Source of the DNA: an uncultured Veillonella sp.
GTDB taxonomy: Bacteria > Bacillota > Negativicutes > Veillonellales > Veillonellaceae
Length of the DNA: 15,579 nucleotides
Direction of reading: 5' to 3'
NCBI GenBank assembly: GCA_900552715.1
Contig: USAV01000039.1
Coordinates: 1 to 15,579, forward strand
Part shown: positions 1 through 7,847 of the stretch, piece by piece
Position numbering within the stretch: position 1 is the stretch's first letter
Layout of the letters: each line of letters opens with the position of its first letter
The notes under the pieces: generated by a model
Database searches by the model: none
The model's input: only the letters and a program-made list of their open reading frames with translations
What the model was told of the DNA's origin: nothing
Made by a program: the position numbers and the translations under genes

Positions 1-48
1 GAGTAGGGGGCAGCCAGTGGTAATAGAGTGGTTGTCAGATCATTCAAT

Positions 49-122
49 GCCCTCTTTAGAGGGCCACCACTAGAGAAGGACCCTTATAGGGTCAGAGCAA
101 ACCACCCGTTCTACGGGTGGTT
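49..122 (+). mobile_element. Three-hairpin cluster, possible right end of an IS200/IS605-type element
   Basis: Three perfect hairpins follow one another: 49-64 (6-bp stem, 4-nt loop), 79-93 (5-6 bp, short loop) and 100-122 (10-bp stem, 3-nt loop). The last is followed by ATGATTT with no T-run, so it is not a standard rho-independent terminator. Consecutive short hairpins ending in a strong CCACCCG/CGGGTGG stem resemble, from memory, the right ends (omega-RNA region) of tnpB-carrying IS200/IS605 elements in Firmicutes. No transposase gene is visible, because the window begins just upstream. This could instead be the 3' structure of an unrelated upstream transcript. The element identity is inference; the hairpins are directly seen. 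Confidence 0.4.
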
Positions 123-291
123 ATGATTTCTGTAGTATGTGTCTGATAGATATATTATAATTAAGCTTAGCATTATCATATTGGCAATGATATCATAATT
201 AGAATCATTATGCTTAAGAATACTAAATAACTAGCCACAGTGAGTCGATATTTTGCTTTTAATATATATATATGACGAGATAGGGGGCATT
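123..291 (+). promoter_or_regulatory. fetA upstream region with candidate promoter
   Basis: This 169-nt AT-rich stretch holds no gene. A perfect -10 hexamer TATAAT lies at 156-161, but no convincing -35 sits 16-18 nt upstream, so the promoter call is weak. Short dyads are present, for example TATCAT/ATGATA arms around 174-192 and TTAAGC/GCTTAA ends at 161-166 and 212-217. They could be operator half-sites but match no consensus I can name with confidence. The fetA ribosome-binding site AGGGGG is at about 282-287. Confidence 0.3.
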
Positions 292-948
292 ATGGCACTG
301 CTTGAATTATCTAATATATCTTATATTGTAAAAGACAAATCTATTATCCGTGATGTATCTTTATCGGTAAATCAAGGCGATTATATTACTATTGTAGGCC
401 CTTCTGGAAGTGGTAAGAGTACACTTTTAAAATTATGTAGTGATCTGATTAGTCCTACATCGGGAACTATTACTTATAATGGTCGTCCCTTAACGGCTAT
501 AGATCCTGAATCTTATCGCAAAGAGGTGGGGTACTGCTTTCAAAGACCTTATTTGTTTGCGAAAACAGTACGTCGCAATATTCTATTTTCTTACGATATT
601 CGCGGTTTAGAACCGGATATGAGTCGTATAGAATATCTCTTTGATCTACTACATATGCCACTAAATTATATGGAGCGCCGTAATGATGAGTTGTCTGGCG
701 GTGAAATGCAACGAATATGCCTTATTCGGAGCCTTATTTTCGAGCCTAAAGTGTTGCTTTTAGACGAGGTTACGTCTGCCTTAGATGCGACGAATACATC
801 GATTGTAGAAAATGTGATTGATGAGCTTCATAAAAAGGGGATCACCATTATCTCCATTACTCATAATGAAGAGCAAAGCTTGCGTATTGCAAATCGCCGC
901 ATCACTATCGTAGACGGTCAATTAGCTAAAGAGGAGGTACTGATATGA
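292..948 (+). CDS. fetA: ABC transporter ATP-binding protein, FetA-like (iron export)
   Basis: This is a cytoplasmic ATPase subunit of 218 residues that should power the FetB permease encoded next; E. coli FetAB (YbbL/YbbM) is associated with iron efflux and resistance to iron-driven oxidative stress. All nucleotide-binding motifs are visible: Walker A GPSGSGKST (36-44), Q-loop Q84, signature LSGGE (134-138), Walker B LLLDE (155-159) and switch His191. The length fits a stand-alone ABC subunit. The ATG at 292 is chosen because AGGGGGC lies just before it; an upstream TTG at 253 is in frame but has no ribosome-binding site. The gene overlaps fetB by ATGA, so the two are probably translationally coupled. 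The ATPase assignment is secure; iron as substrate rests on the FetB partner. Confidence 0.85.
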   Translation: MALLELSNISYIVKDKSIIRDVSLSVNQGDYITIVGPSGSGKSTLLKLCSDLISPTSGTITYNGRPLTAIDPESYRKEVGYCFQRPYLFAKTVRRNILFSYDIRGLEPDMSRIEYLFDLLHMPLNYMERRNDELSGGEMQRICLIRSLIFEPKVLLLDEVTSALDATNTSIVENVIDELHKKGITIISITHNEEQSLRIANRRITIVDGQLAKEEVLI

Positions 949-1709
949 GTCAGTTTCAAACTATATCTACTATATCGTTGTGCCTTGCATCAGTGCTAGT
1001 TATTATTAGTATGATTATGTCTTATCGACAAGAATTGAAGCTAGAAAAGGATATTTTCATCAGTGCTATACGTGCTACAGTTCAACTATTAGTCATCGGG
1101 TTTATTTTATCCTATATTTTTAGTACGGAAAGTCCAATATTTATTATTGGCTTACTTGGATTTATGGCTTTTAATGCCGCTTATAACTCAGCTAAACGAG
1201 GGCAAGGGATCCCGCATGCGTTATGGATTTCCTGGTTTGCTATCACCATTGGTGCATGGATAACCTTATCTATTTTATTGGTAACTGGCGTGCTTAGTTT
1301 TACTGCGTACCAATTGATTCCTGTTGGTGGTATGGTCATTAGTGGTGCTATGGTAGCCATTGGGCTTTGTTATCGTCAAATGCTATCAAATTTTGAATTG
1401 CGTAAACAAGAGGTGGAAATTAAATTAGCCTTGGGTAGTACACCTAAACAAGCTTCGAAAGCAATAGTTCGTGATGTTATAAAGACGGGTCTACAACCTA
1501 CTGTAGATAGTGCCAAGACATTAGGTATCGTAGCGCTGCCGGGGATGATGACAGGCCTTATCCTAGCAGGCATGCCTCCATTAGAAGCTGTAAAATATCA
1601 AATGATCGTTACATTTATGTCGTTATCCACTATATCCATTGCTTGTTTTATTACGTGTCAATTGGCATATAGAACATTTTTTAATACTAGAAATCAATTA
1701 TATAAGTAA
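945..1709 (+). CDS. fetB: Iron export ABC transporter permease FetB (UPF0014 family)
   Basis: This 254-residue integral membrane protein is the permease partner of FetA. About seven hydrophobic segments can be seen, near residues 7-25, 41-60, 64-80, 93-113, 122-145, 190-210 and 221-243. Family-typical parts are the cytoplasmic stretch IKLALGSTPKQA (about 159-170) and the VALPGMMTGLILAG motif just after residue 195; both are hallmarks of the YbbM/UPF0014 family. Length agrees with E. coli FetB (about 259). The ribosome-binding site GAGGAGG (931-937) lies inside the end of fetA, and the start ATG overlaps the fetA stop codon. The predicted role is export of cytosolic iron. A different metal or small substrate cannot be excluded from sequence. 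Confidence 0.85.
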   Translation: MSQFQTISTISLCLASVLVIISMIMSYRQELKLEKDIFISAIRATVQLLVIGFILSYIFSTESPIFIIGLLGFMAFNAAYNSAKRGQGIPHALWISWFAITIGAWITLSILLVTGVLSFTAYQLIPVGGMVISGAMVAIGLCYRQMLSNFELRKQEVEIKLALGSTPKQASKAIVRDVIKTGLQPTVDSAKTLGIVALPGMMTGLILAGMPPLEAVKYQMIVTFMSLSTISIACFITCQLAYRTFFNTRNQLYK

Positions 1710-1813
1710 TTTCTATTGAAATGTTAATAGTAAATAAGGAATTAATTTAGTTACATACATTTTAGTCATATTCGATATAGATAATCGATATAAATTAGAA
1801 ATTCCCATACTAT

Positions 1814-1851
1814 AAAGGTTGCTTCCTCTTATGAGGGAGTAACCTTTTATT
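1814..1851 (+). terminator. Rho-independent terminator after fetAB
   Basis: A 15-bp stem (1814-1828 with 1833-1847, two G-T wobbles) closes on a 4-nt TTAT loop and runs into TTTTATTATT. It lies about 105 nt after the fetB stop and before the hydG promoter, so it should separate the two transcripts. The 1710-1813 stretch before it holds no recognisable gene. Confidence 0.75.
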
Positions 1852-1863
1852 ATTGTGTGTCAA

Positions 1864-1898
1864 ATTCCTATGTTTTTTAGTAGGAATAGTGGTATACT
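1864..1898 (+). promoter_or_regulatory. hydG promoter with overlapping inverted repeat
   Basis: A -10-like TATACT is at 1893-1898; the matching -35 position carries no good consensus. An inverted repeat ATTCCTA (1864-1870) and TAGGAAT (1881-1887), spaced by 10 nt, covers the -35 area and ends just upstream of the -10. A dyad placed this way is suited to bind a regulator, either a repressor or an activator replacing the weak -35. I do not recognise the motif. The dyad is seen; regulation is inference. Confidence 0.4.
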
Positions 1899-1955
1899 AT
1901 GTACAGTATCAGTGAAATACCAGAAGACTGGTTGTCATATACTTTCATATACCTA

Positions 1956-1998
1956 AAGAGGGGTGGCGTTGCCACTAGAAAGATTTGAGGTAAGTACT
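1956..1998 (+). promoter_or_regulatory. hydG translation start region with two ribosome-binding sites
   Basis: Two purine-rich sites occur. AAGAGGGG (1956-1963) is followed by a small hairpin GTGGC-GTT-GCCAC (1963-1975), and TGAGGTAA (1986-1993) lies 5-7 nt before ATG 1999. The second site gives standard spacing and fixes the preferred start. In-frame GTG 1963 directly abuts the first site; TTG 1969 is properly spaced from it and remains an alternative. Further upstream, CATATAC is directly repeated (1936-1942 and 1946-1952). Confidence 0.4.
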
Positions 1999-3417
1999 AT
2001 GTATGATGTAAAATCTCCAAAGGCGGAGGAATTTATTTCCCATCAGGAAATCCTTGACACCCTTGCCTATGCAGAGGAAAACAAGGAAAATCGGGAGTTG
2101 TTAGATGCTATTTTAGCAAAAGCTGCTACATTTAAGGGGTTAAACCATAGAGAAGCAGCTGTTCTATTAGAATGTCCGTTGCCTGAATATAAGGAAAAGC
2201 TTTATGCGTTAGCTAAAGAAATCAAGAAAGCTATTTATGGCGATCGTATCGTTCTATTTGCACCATTATACTTGTCTAACTATTGTATTAATGGTTGTGT
2301 ATACTGTCCGTACCATTCTAAAAATCGCGATATTAAACGTAAAAAGTTGACTCAAGACCAAATTAGAGAAGAGGTTATTGCCTTAGAAGCAATGGGGCAT
2401 AAGCGTATCGTAATTGAGTCTGGTGAAGATCCTCTTAATAATCCTCTTGAATATATTTTGGAATCTATCAAGACTATTTACGGTATTAAAAATAAAAATG
2501 GCGAAATTCGCCGTGTAAACGTAAATATTGCAGCTTGTTCCGTTGAGGATTACAAGAAATTACATGAAGCTGGTATTGGTACATATACATTATTCCAAGA
2601 AACGTACAATAAAGAAAACTACGAAGCACTTCATCCAACAGGCCCTAAGAGCGACTACGCCTACCATACAGAGGCGATGGATCGCGCTATGCAAGGTGGC
2701 ATTGATGATGTAGGTATCGGTGTTCTTTATGGCTTAGAACATTATAAATATGATTTTGTAGGTTTGTTGATGCATGCAGAGCATTTAGAAGCAGTATTTG
2801 GTGTAGGTCCACATACAATTTCTGTACCTCGTATTTGTCCAGCTGATGATATCGATGTAGATGATTTCAGTAATGCTGTACCTGACGATATATTTGAGAA
2901 AATCGTTGCTCTTATTCGTGTATCCACACCGTATACAGGTATGATTATGTCTACCCGTGAAAGTCAATCCATGCGTGAACGCGGTTTGGCATTAGGTATC
3001 TCCCAAATTAGTGGTGGCTCTCGTACTAGCGTAGGTGGTTATAAAGAAGAAGAGAAACCAGAGGATAATTCGGCTCAATTTGATCGCAGTGACACACGTA
3101 CATTAGATGAAATCGTAGATTGGTTACTAGATCTTGGATATGTGCCTAGTTTCTGTACTGCATGCTATCGAGCAGGTAGAACAGGGGACAGATTTATGGC
3201 CCTCGCTAAATCCGGTCAAATCCATAACTGTTGCCAACCTAATGCATTGATGACATTAAACGAATACATCATGGATTATGGTGACGAAAAAACTAAAGCT
3301 CATGGCGCTAAGGTTATTGAACAACAGTTAGAAAATATCAAAAATGATTTAGTTAAAGATAAAGCTAAAGCTTATATTGCACAGATGAAAGACGGCGAAC
3401 GAGACTTCCGGTTCTAA
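1999..3417 (+). CDS. hydG: [FeFe] hydrogenase H-cluster radical SAM maturase HydG
   Basis: HydG is a cytoplasmic tyrosine lyase that splits L-tyrosine by radical SAM chemistry to yield p-cresol, CO and cyanide, delivered as an Fe(CO)2CN unit for the H-cluster of [FeFe] hydrogenase. It works with HydE and HydF, which are not in this window. The 472-residue protein has the N-terminal radical SAM cluster motif CX3CX2C (C96, C100, C103), an SGEDP segment (141-145) and the HydG-specific C-terminal cluster motif CX2CX22C (C386, C389, C412) embedded in FCTACYRAGRTGDRFM. This second motif separates HydG from the thiamine enzyme ThiH, which otherwise shares the fold. Length matches the family. The start ATG 1999 is supported by TGAGGTAA. 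The gene is flanked by a terminator on each side, so it is probably monocistronic. Confidence 0.95.
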   Translation: MYDVKSPKAEEFISHQEILDTLAYAEENKENRELLDAILAKAATFKGLNHREAAVLLECPLPEYKEKLYALAKEIKKAIYGDRIVLFAPLYLSNYCINGCVYCPYHSKNRDIKRKKLTQDQIREEVIALEAMGHKRIVIESGEDPLNNPLEYILESIKTIYGIKNKNGEIRRVNVNIAACSVEDYKKLHEAGIGTYTLFQETYNKENYEALHPTGPKSDYAYHTEAMDRAMQGGIDDVGIGVLYGLEHYKYDFVGLLMHAEHLEAVFGVGPHTISVPRICPADDIDVDDFSNAVPDDIFEKIVALIRVSTPYTGMIMSTRESQSMRERGLALGISQISGGSRTSVGGYKEEEKPEDNSAQFDRSDTRTLDEIVDWLLDLGYVPSFCTACYRAGRTGDRFMALAKSGQIHNCCQPNALMTLNEYIMDYGDEKTKAHGAKVIEQQLENIKNDLVKDKAKAYIAQMKDGERDFRF

Positions 3418-3432
3418 GTAATTCACTGATCG

Positions 3433-3466
3433 AGAACCTCCTATTGATAATGGGAGGTTCTTTTTT
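3433..3466 (+). terminator. Rho-independent terminator after hydG
   Basis: A 9-bp perfect stem AGAACCTCC (3433-3441) with GGAGGTTCT (3453-3461), extendable by inner A-T and G-T pairs, runs directly into a T-run to 3466. It begins 15 nt after the hydG stop codon. Confidence 0.92.
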
Positions 3467-3513
3467 GTTGAGAAAAACACAAAGCTTAAATGAGAATAAA
3501 ATATATAAAATAG

Positions 3514-3542
3514 TTTATTTTGTTCACTTTTTGATGTATAAT
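3514..3542 (+). promoter_or_regulatory. Promoter of the recJ-aspS operon
   Basis: A perfect -10 hexamer TATAAT lies at 3537-3542. Seventeen nt upstream is TTTATT (3514-3519), a weak -35. This is the only good promoter between the hydG terminator and recJ, and no terminator is visible until after aspS, so it may drive the entire operon. Confidence 0.55.
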
Positions 3543-3549
3543 AAATAAA

Positions 3550-3568
3550 AATGATAATGATAATACGT
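3550..3568 (+). promoter_or_regulatory. Fur-box-like sequence in the recJ leader
   Basis: GATAATGATAAT at 3553-3564 equals the first 12 bases of the classical 19-bp Fur box, that is two of its three hexamer units; the third unit (3565 onward) does not match well. It lies just after the expected transcription start of the recJ operon, where bound Fur could block transcription. Since fur is the fourth gene of that operon, autoregulation is a possibility. AT-rich DNA gives such matches by chance, so this is a candidate only. Confidence 0.35.
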
Positions 3569-3612
3569 TGAAGTTTTATACTAATATTGATTATAAACTA
3601 CTGAGGGATATG

Positions 3613-5595
3613 ATGATTAAGAAAAAACGTTGGCGCATTTCCACAAGCGACAAAGAACAAGAGAATATCTTAATCCGTGAACTTGGTGTGAATCCTATTG
3701 TGGCCAAATTAATGGTTAATCGCCACATAGATGTTGATGAAGGGCGTCGGTTTTTACAAGGCTCTTTGTCTGATTTGTTAGATCCATTCGCATTAAAAGA
3801 TATGGATGTAGCTGTTTCGCTAGTTCAGGAGACAATTGAAAAACATAAACCAATCGTTATTTATGGTGATTATGATGTAGATGGCATTACTGCCACATCT
3901 GTTCTATATCGTTTTTTAAAGAAACTAGGTGCTGATGTTACCTATTACATACCAGAGCGTCAAAGTGAAGGGTATGGCCTCAATTTAGATGCTTTAGAGC
4001 ACCTTATAGAACGGGGTACAGCTTTAGTGATTACCGTAGACTGCGGTATTAGTTCTTACGATATTGTAGAATCTGTACGAGATCGTATCGATATGATTAT
4101 TACAGATCATCATACGGCACCAGATATGATTCCACGAGCAAAGGCTGTTATTAACCACAAGCAAAAGGACTGTCACTACAAGGATAAGAACTTATCCGGT
4201 GTTGGGGTTGCTTTTAAATTATGCCAAGCATTGTGGCTTACAAAGACTGGTGAATGGTATTTAGATGATTTAGATATCGTTGCATTAGGCACTGTGGCGG
4301 ACGTTGTGCCGTTAGTCGGTGAGAACCGCATCATCGTAAAAGCAGGCCTTGAAAAGATGAATAGTCATCCAAATCTAGGAATTAAAAAGCTAGTCGATGT
4401 AGCAGGTCTCCATGAGCGAACTATAACATCTGGACATATTGGTTTCACCTTAGCCCCACGGCTCAATGCAGCAGGTCGTGTAACTCATGCAACACGTGCT
4501 GTTGAGTTGCTAGTTACTGATAATGCTGACATGGCTGAAGCGATTGCTGAAGAATTAAATGAAACAAATCGTGAGCGTCAAGAACTAGAGAGAAATATTC
4601 ACGAACTAGCTCGTATCGATGTGGCTAACCAAGGCCATAAGGCAGACTATGTAACCGTTGTAGCCGGTGAAGACTGGCACCCTGGTGTTATCGGTATTGT
4701 GGCTTCTCGCTTAGTTGAGGAGTTTTATAAGCCGACCCTGGTTATTAGTATCCACGATGGCATTGGCAAAGGCTCCTGTCGTAGTATCGATGGTTTTAAT
4801 ATCTACGATGCACTGAAGTCTTGCGAAGATGTGTTATTACAATTCGGTGGCCATGCTGCAGCAGCAGGCTTCAGTATTGAAGCAAATCGTATAGATGAAT
4901 TGCGAGACCGTTTGACTGCATATTGTAAGGAGCATGTAACAACAGAGGAATACATTCCCGTTGTTGCTATTGATGCGGAACTACCCGTTGATGATATCGA
5001 TGTAGATATTATTGACCGCGTATCAGCCCTTGAGCCATATGGTATGGCCAATAGTACGCCGGTCTTTGCCGTTATGGAAGCAACCGTACAAGATATAATG
5101 CTAATGGGACAATTGAAAAATCATTGCAAGGTGATTTTAGAAACCTCTAGTGGCACATTGGATGCCATTGCTTGGAATCGTCCCGATTTATTTAAAACTA
5201 TATTCATTGGAACTGTGGTGAAAGTAGCATTTTCATTGCAAAAGAATGAATGGCAAGGGATGGTTTCTCCACAGCTTATGATCCAAGCTATTGAACCGCT
5301 CACTGAAGAGCCGATTACGCTTTCCACGGAAGGTCTTAGACAAATGTATGTCATAGTAAAACAAGCTATGCGTGGTCGTAGTCAATCGGTTTATAATGTG
5401 GAACAAGAAATTTTGCGCCGTAAGCCGGCAGATCAAAATAATCGCAGTGCCCTTACATCCTTAGATGTATTTAAGGAGTTGGGCATCATAGAAGAATATA
5501 CCAGTGATGATGGTCAATTAATGCTAAGATGGAATGCCATTGAAGGAAAATTAGATCTTGTCACGTCCGTAACATTTCTTACCTATAGTGTATAG
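3613..5595 (+). CDS. recJ: Single-stranded-DNA-specific exonuclease RecJ
   Basis: RecJ degrades single-stranded DNA 5' to 3' in recombinational repair and mismatch repair, using two metal ions. The 660-residue protein shows the DHH-family motifs: DYDVD (86-90), TVDCG (141-145), DHH (165-167), an ALGTVADVVP segment (224-233) and the DHHA1 glycine-rich GGHAAAAG (412-419). An OB-like region follows (about 455-565), then an ~90-residue C-terminal tail. The length lies between E. coli RecJ (577) and B. subtilis RecJ (786). ATG 3613 is chosen because GAGGGA (3603-3608) is 4 nt upstream; in-frame ATG 3610 and TTG 3568 are alternatives with poorer or no ribosome-binding site. It is the first gene of the operon, 11 nt before rel, and the rel ribosome-binding site overlaps its stop. 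Confidence 0.96.
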   Translation: MIKKKRWRISTSDKEQENILIRELGVNPIVAKLMVNRHIDVDEGRRFLQGSLSDLLDPFALKDMDVAVSLVQETIEKHKPIVIYGDYDVDGITATSVLYRFLKKLGADVTYYIPERQSEGYGLNLDALEHLIERGTALVITVDCGISSYDIVESVRDRIDMIITDHHTAPDMIPRAKAVINHKQKDCHYKDKNLSGVGVAFKLCQALWLTKTGEWYLDDLDIVALGTVADVVPLVGENRIIVKAGLEKMNSHPNLGIKKLVDVAGLHERTITSGHIGFTLAPRLNAAGRVTHATRAVELLVTDNADMAEAIAEELNETNRERQELERNIHELARIDVANQGHKADYVTVVAGEDWHPGVIGIVASRLVEEFYKPTLVISIHDGIGKGSCRSIDGFNIYDALKSCEDVLLQFGGHAAAAGFSIEANRIDELRDRLTAYCKEHVTTEEYIPVVAIDAELPVDDIDVDIIDRVSALEPYGMANSTPVFAVMEATVQDIMLMGQLKNHCKVILETSSGTLDAIAWNRPDLFKTIFIGTVVKVAFSLQKNEWQGMVSPQLMIQAIEPLTEEPITLSTEGLRQMYVIVKQAMRGRSQSVYNVEQEILRRKPADQNNRSALTSLDVFKELGIIEEYTSDDGQLMLRWNAIEGKLDLVTSVTFLTYSV

Positions 5596-5606
5596 GAGGT
5601 GACACC

Positions 5607-7847
5607 ATGACAACTGTAAATGAAGAAGGCAAAGCTTTAGTAGAACAAAGCACTTTTGATAAAGGAAAAGCTTTAGCTGAATTTATGGAGTATATCCATA
5701 CCTATTTAACAGATGATGAGTGTAACCAAGTATTAAAGGCTTTTGAGCTTGCAGATAAGGCTCACGAAGGTCAGCTTAGAGCTTCTGGTGAACCGTATAT
5801 CATGCATCCACTAGCAGTAGCTGATATTTTGGCACACTTACAAATTGACCATATCACACTTATGGCAGCACTCATGCATGATGTGGTTGAGGATACATCA
5901 TATTCAAAGGAAGACTTGGAGGAAATGTTTGGCTCTGAAGTAGCATTCCTTGTTGATGGTGTAACGAAATTAAACCAATTCCAATATGAAACAAAAGAAG
6001 ATCGGCAAATGGAAAATTATCGGAAGATGATTTTAGCCATGGCGAAGGATGTGCGCGTCGTTGTTATTAAACTAGGTGACCGCCTACATAATATGCGTAC
6101 CTTAAAGCATATGCGTAGCGACAAACAAAAGCGCATTGCCAAGGAAACATTAGAAATCTTTGCTCCTTTAGCACATCGCCTTGGTATCTTCAATGTGAAA
6201 TGGGAGCTGGAAGATTTATCATTCCGTTATTTAGAACCAGAAAAATACTATGATCTTGTAGATCAAATGAAACAAAAACGCCAAGCTCGTGAAGACATTG
6301 TAAATGATACGATGAGTCAACTCACTAAGGCTTTAGGCGAAGCTCATATTAAGGCGGATATCAAAGGTCGTCCAAAACATTTCTACAGTATTTACAAGAA
6401 GATGAAAAAGGACAATCGCGATTTATCTCAAATCTATGACTTGCTTGCAGTTCGCGTTATCGTTGATACAATTCCTGATTGTTACGCGGTACTAGGCATT
6501 GCTCATAGTTTGTGGAAACCATTGCCATATCGTTTCAAAGATTATATTTCCATGCCGAAATCTAATATGTATCAATCGTTACATACTACGGTTATCGGTA
6601 CCATGGGGCAACCTGTAGAAATTCAAATCCGTACATGGGAAATGCACCGCGTATCTGAATACGGTGTTGCAGCGCATTGGCGTTATAAAGAAGGCAATAA
6701 AAATGGCGATAAGGATTTCGACCAAAAGGTTGCGTGGTTGCGCCAAGTATTGGAATGGCAAGATACAAGTAATCCAACAGAACTCGTTAATGCTTTAAAA
6801 CTAGACGTTTTCTCTGGTGAGGTCTTTGTATTCACACCAAAGGGCGATGTTGTTAAATTGCCAATTGGTTCAGTTCCACTTGATTTTGCGTACCGTGTTC
6901 ATACCGATGTTGGTCATCGCTGTGTGGGTGCGAAGGTAAACGGTAAAATTGTACCGCTAGATTACACCTTACAAAATGGCGATATTGTAGATATTATTAC
7001 ATCTAAAACCGGTCGTCCAAGTCTTGATTGGCTTAATATTGTAGGCTCTTCTGAAAGTAAGAGCAAAATTCGCAACTGGTTCAAGCGTGAAAATAAAGCT
7101 GAAAATATAGAAAAAGGCTTAGAAGCGCTTGAAAAAGAAGCGAAACGATTAAACTATAGTTGGAAAGAATTGATCGGTGATAATCGTCTCCAACAAGTTA
7201 CAAAACAGCTTAAAGCAGGTACTGAAGAGGAAATGTTTGCTGCTTGTGGCTATGGCGGTATTCCTGTAAGCACTGTTCTATTGCGGTTAATTGAACTCTA
7301 TAAAAAATCTAAAGAAGCAGAAGAGTCTAAACACAGCACTGAACAAATCATTGAGAAACTAAAAGCTCAAGGTCCGAAAACGACCAAGAATGGTACAGGC
7401 GTTCTTGTAAAAGGCGAAGCTGGTGTTATGGTGCGTATGGCGAAGTGCTGTAGTCCTGTACCTGGTGACGATATCATCGGTTATATCACGCGTGGTCGTG
7501 GGGTATCCATCCATCGCTCCGATTGTACGAGTCTAGGGCATACGCCAGAAGATTTAGAGCGTATGATTGAGGTCTCCTGGGATGGTTCCTCTGGTGAATC
7601 TTTCCACGTAGGCATCGATATCCAAGCTTATGATCGAAATGGTCTGTTGATGGAGGTTATGGCTGTACTTTCAGAATTGAAAATCACCATTACAAACATC
7701 AATGCAAAGGTTCAAGAAGATACTAAAACCGTAAGTATCAATGTAGTAGTTGATATTCGCGATATTTCCCAACTCGATTTTGTTATGACTAAGTTGCGTC
7801 GTATCCGTGAAGTATATACGGTACAACGTAGTAAAGGAGGGGCTTAA
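5607..7847 (+). CDS. rel: Bifunctional (p)ppGpp synthetase/hydrolase Rel
   Basis: Rel makes (p)ppGpp from ATP and GTP/GDP on stalled ribosomes and hydrolyses it otherwise, setting the stringent response. Domains in order are: HD hydrolase with H67, H91-D92 and D158 in GDRLHN; synthetase from about 250 with the RPKHFYSIYKK stretch (255-265), RFKD (309-312) and E338; TGS (about 402-465); zinc-finger region with C614-C615, H636 and C640; and a C-terminal ACT domain (about 667-745). The RFKD motif and intact HD residues mark the bifunctional type rather than a synthetase-only RelA. Length 746 is typical. The start ATG has a perfect AGGAGGT six nt upstream. The stop overlaps the next gene by one base. 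Confidence 0.97.
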   Translation: MTTVNEEGKALVEQSTFDKGKALAEFMEYIHTYLTDDECNQVLKAFELADKAHEGQLRASGEPYIMHPLAVADILAHLQIDHITLMAALMHDVVEDTSYSKEDLEEMFGSEVAFLVDGVTKLNQFQYETKEDRQMENYRKMILAMAKDVRVVVIKLGDRLHNMRTLKHMRSDKQKRIAKETLEIFAPLAHRLGIFNVKWELEDLSFRYLEPEKYYDLVDQMKQKRQAREDIVNDTMSQLTKALGEAHIKADIKGRPKHFYSIYKKMKKDNRDLSQIYDLLAVRVIVDTIPDCYAVLGIAHSLWKPLPYRFKDYISMPKSNMYQSLHTTVIGTMGQPVEIQIRTWEMHRVSEYGVAAHWRYKEGNKNGDKDFDQKVAWLRQVLEWQDTSNPTELVNALKLDVFSGEVFVFTPKGDVVKLPIGSVPLDFAYRVHTDVGHRCVGAKVNGKIVPLDYTLQNGDIVDIITSKTGRPSLDWLNIVGSSESKSKIRNWFKRENKAENIEKGLEALEKEAKRLNYSWKELIGDNRLQQVTKQLKAGTEEEMFAACGYGGIPVSTVLLRLIELYKKSKEAEESKHSTEQIIEKLKAQGPKTTKNGTGVLVKGEAGVMVRMAKCCSPVPGDDIIGYITRGRGVSIHRSDCTSLGHTPEDLERMIEVSWDGSSGESFHVGIDIQAYDRNGLLMEVMAVLSELKITITNINAKVQEDTKTVSINVVVDIRDISQLDFVMTKLRRIREVYTVQRSKGGA

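Noticed and set aside
2..73. An open frame from the left edge to a TAG at 71-73
   Set aside because: It is only 23 codons, overlaps the first hairpin, and its protein resembles nothing I can identify; it may be non-coding.
161..216. Large inverted repeat before fetA as a possible transposon end or operator
   Set aside because: Only the outer six bases and scattered inner bases pair; it is weak in such AT-rich DNA.
1710..1730. Hairpin ATTTC-TATT-GAAAT right after fetB as terminator
   Set aside because: It is a 5-bp AT-rich stem without a T-run; the hairpin at 1814-1847 is far stronger.
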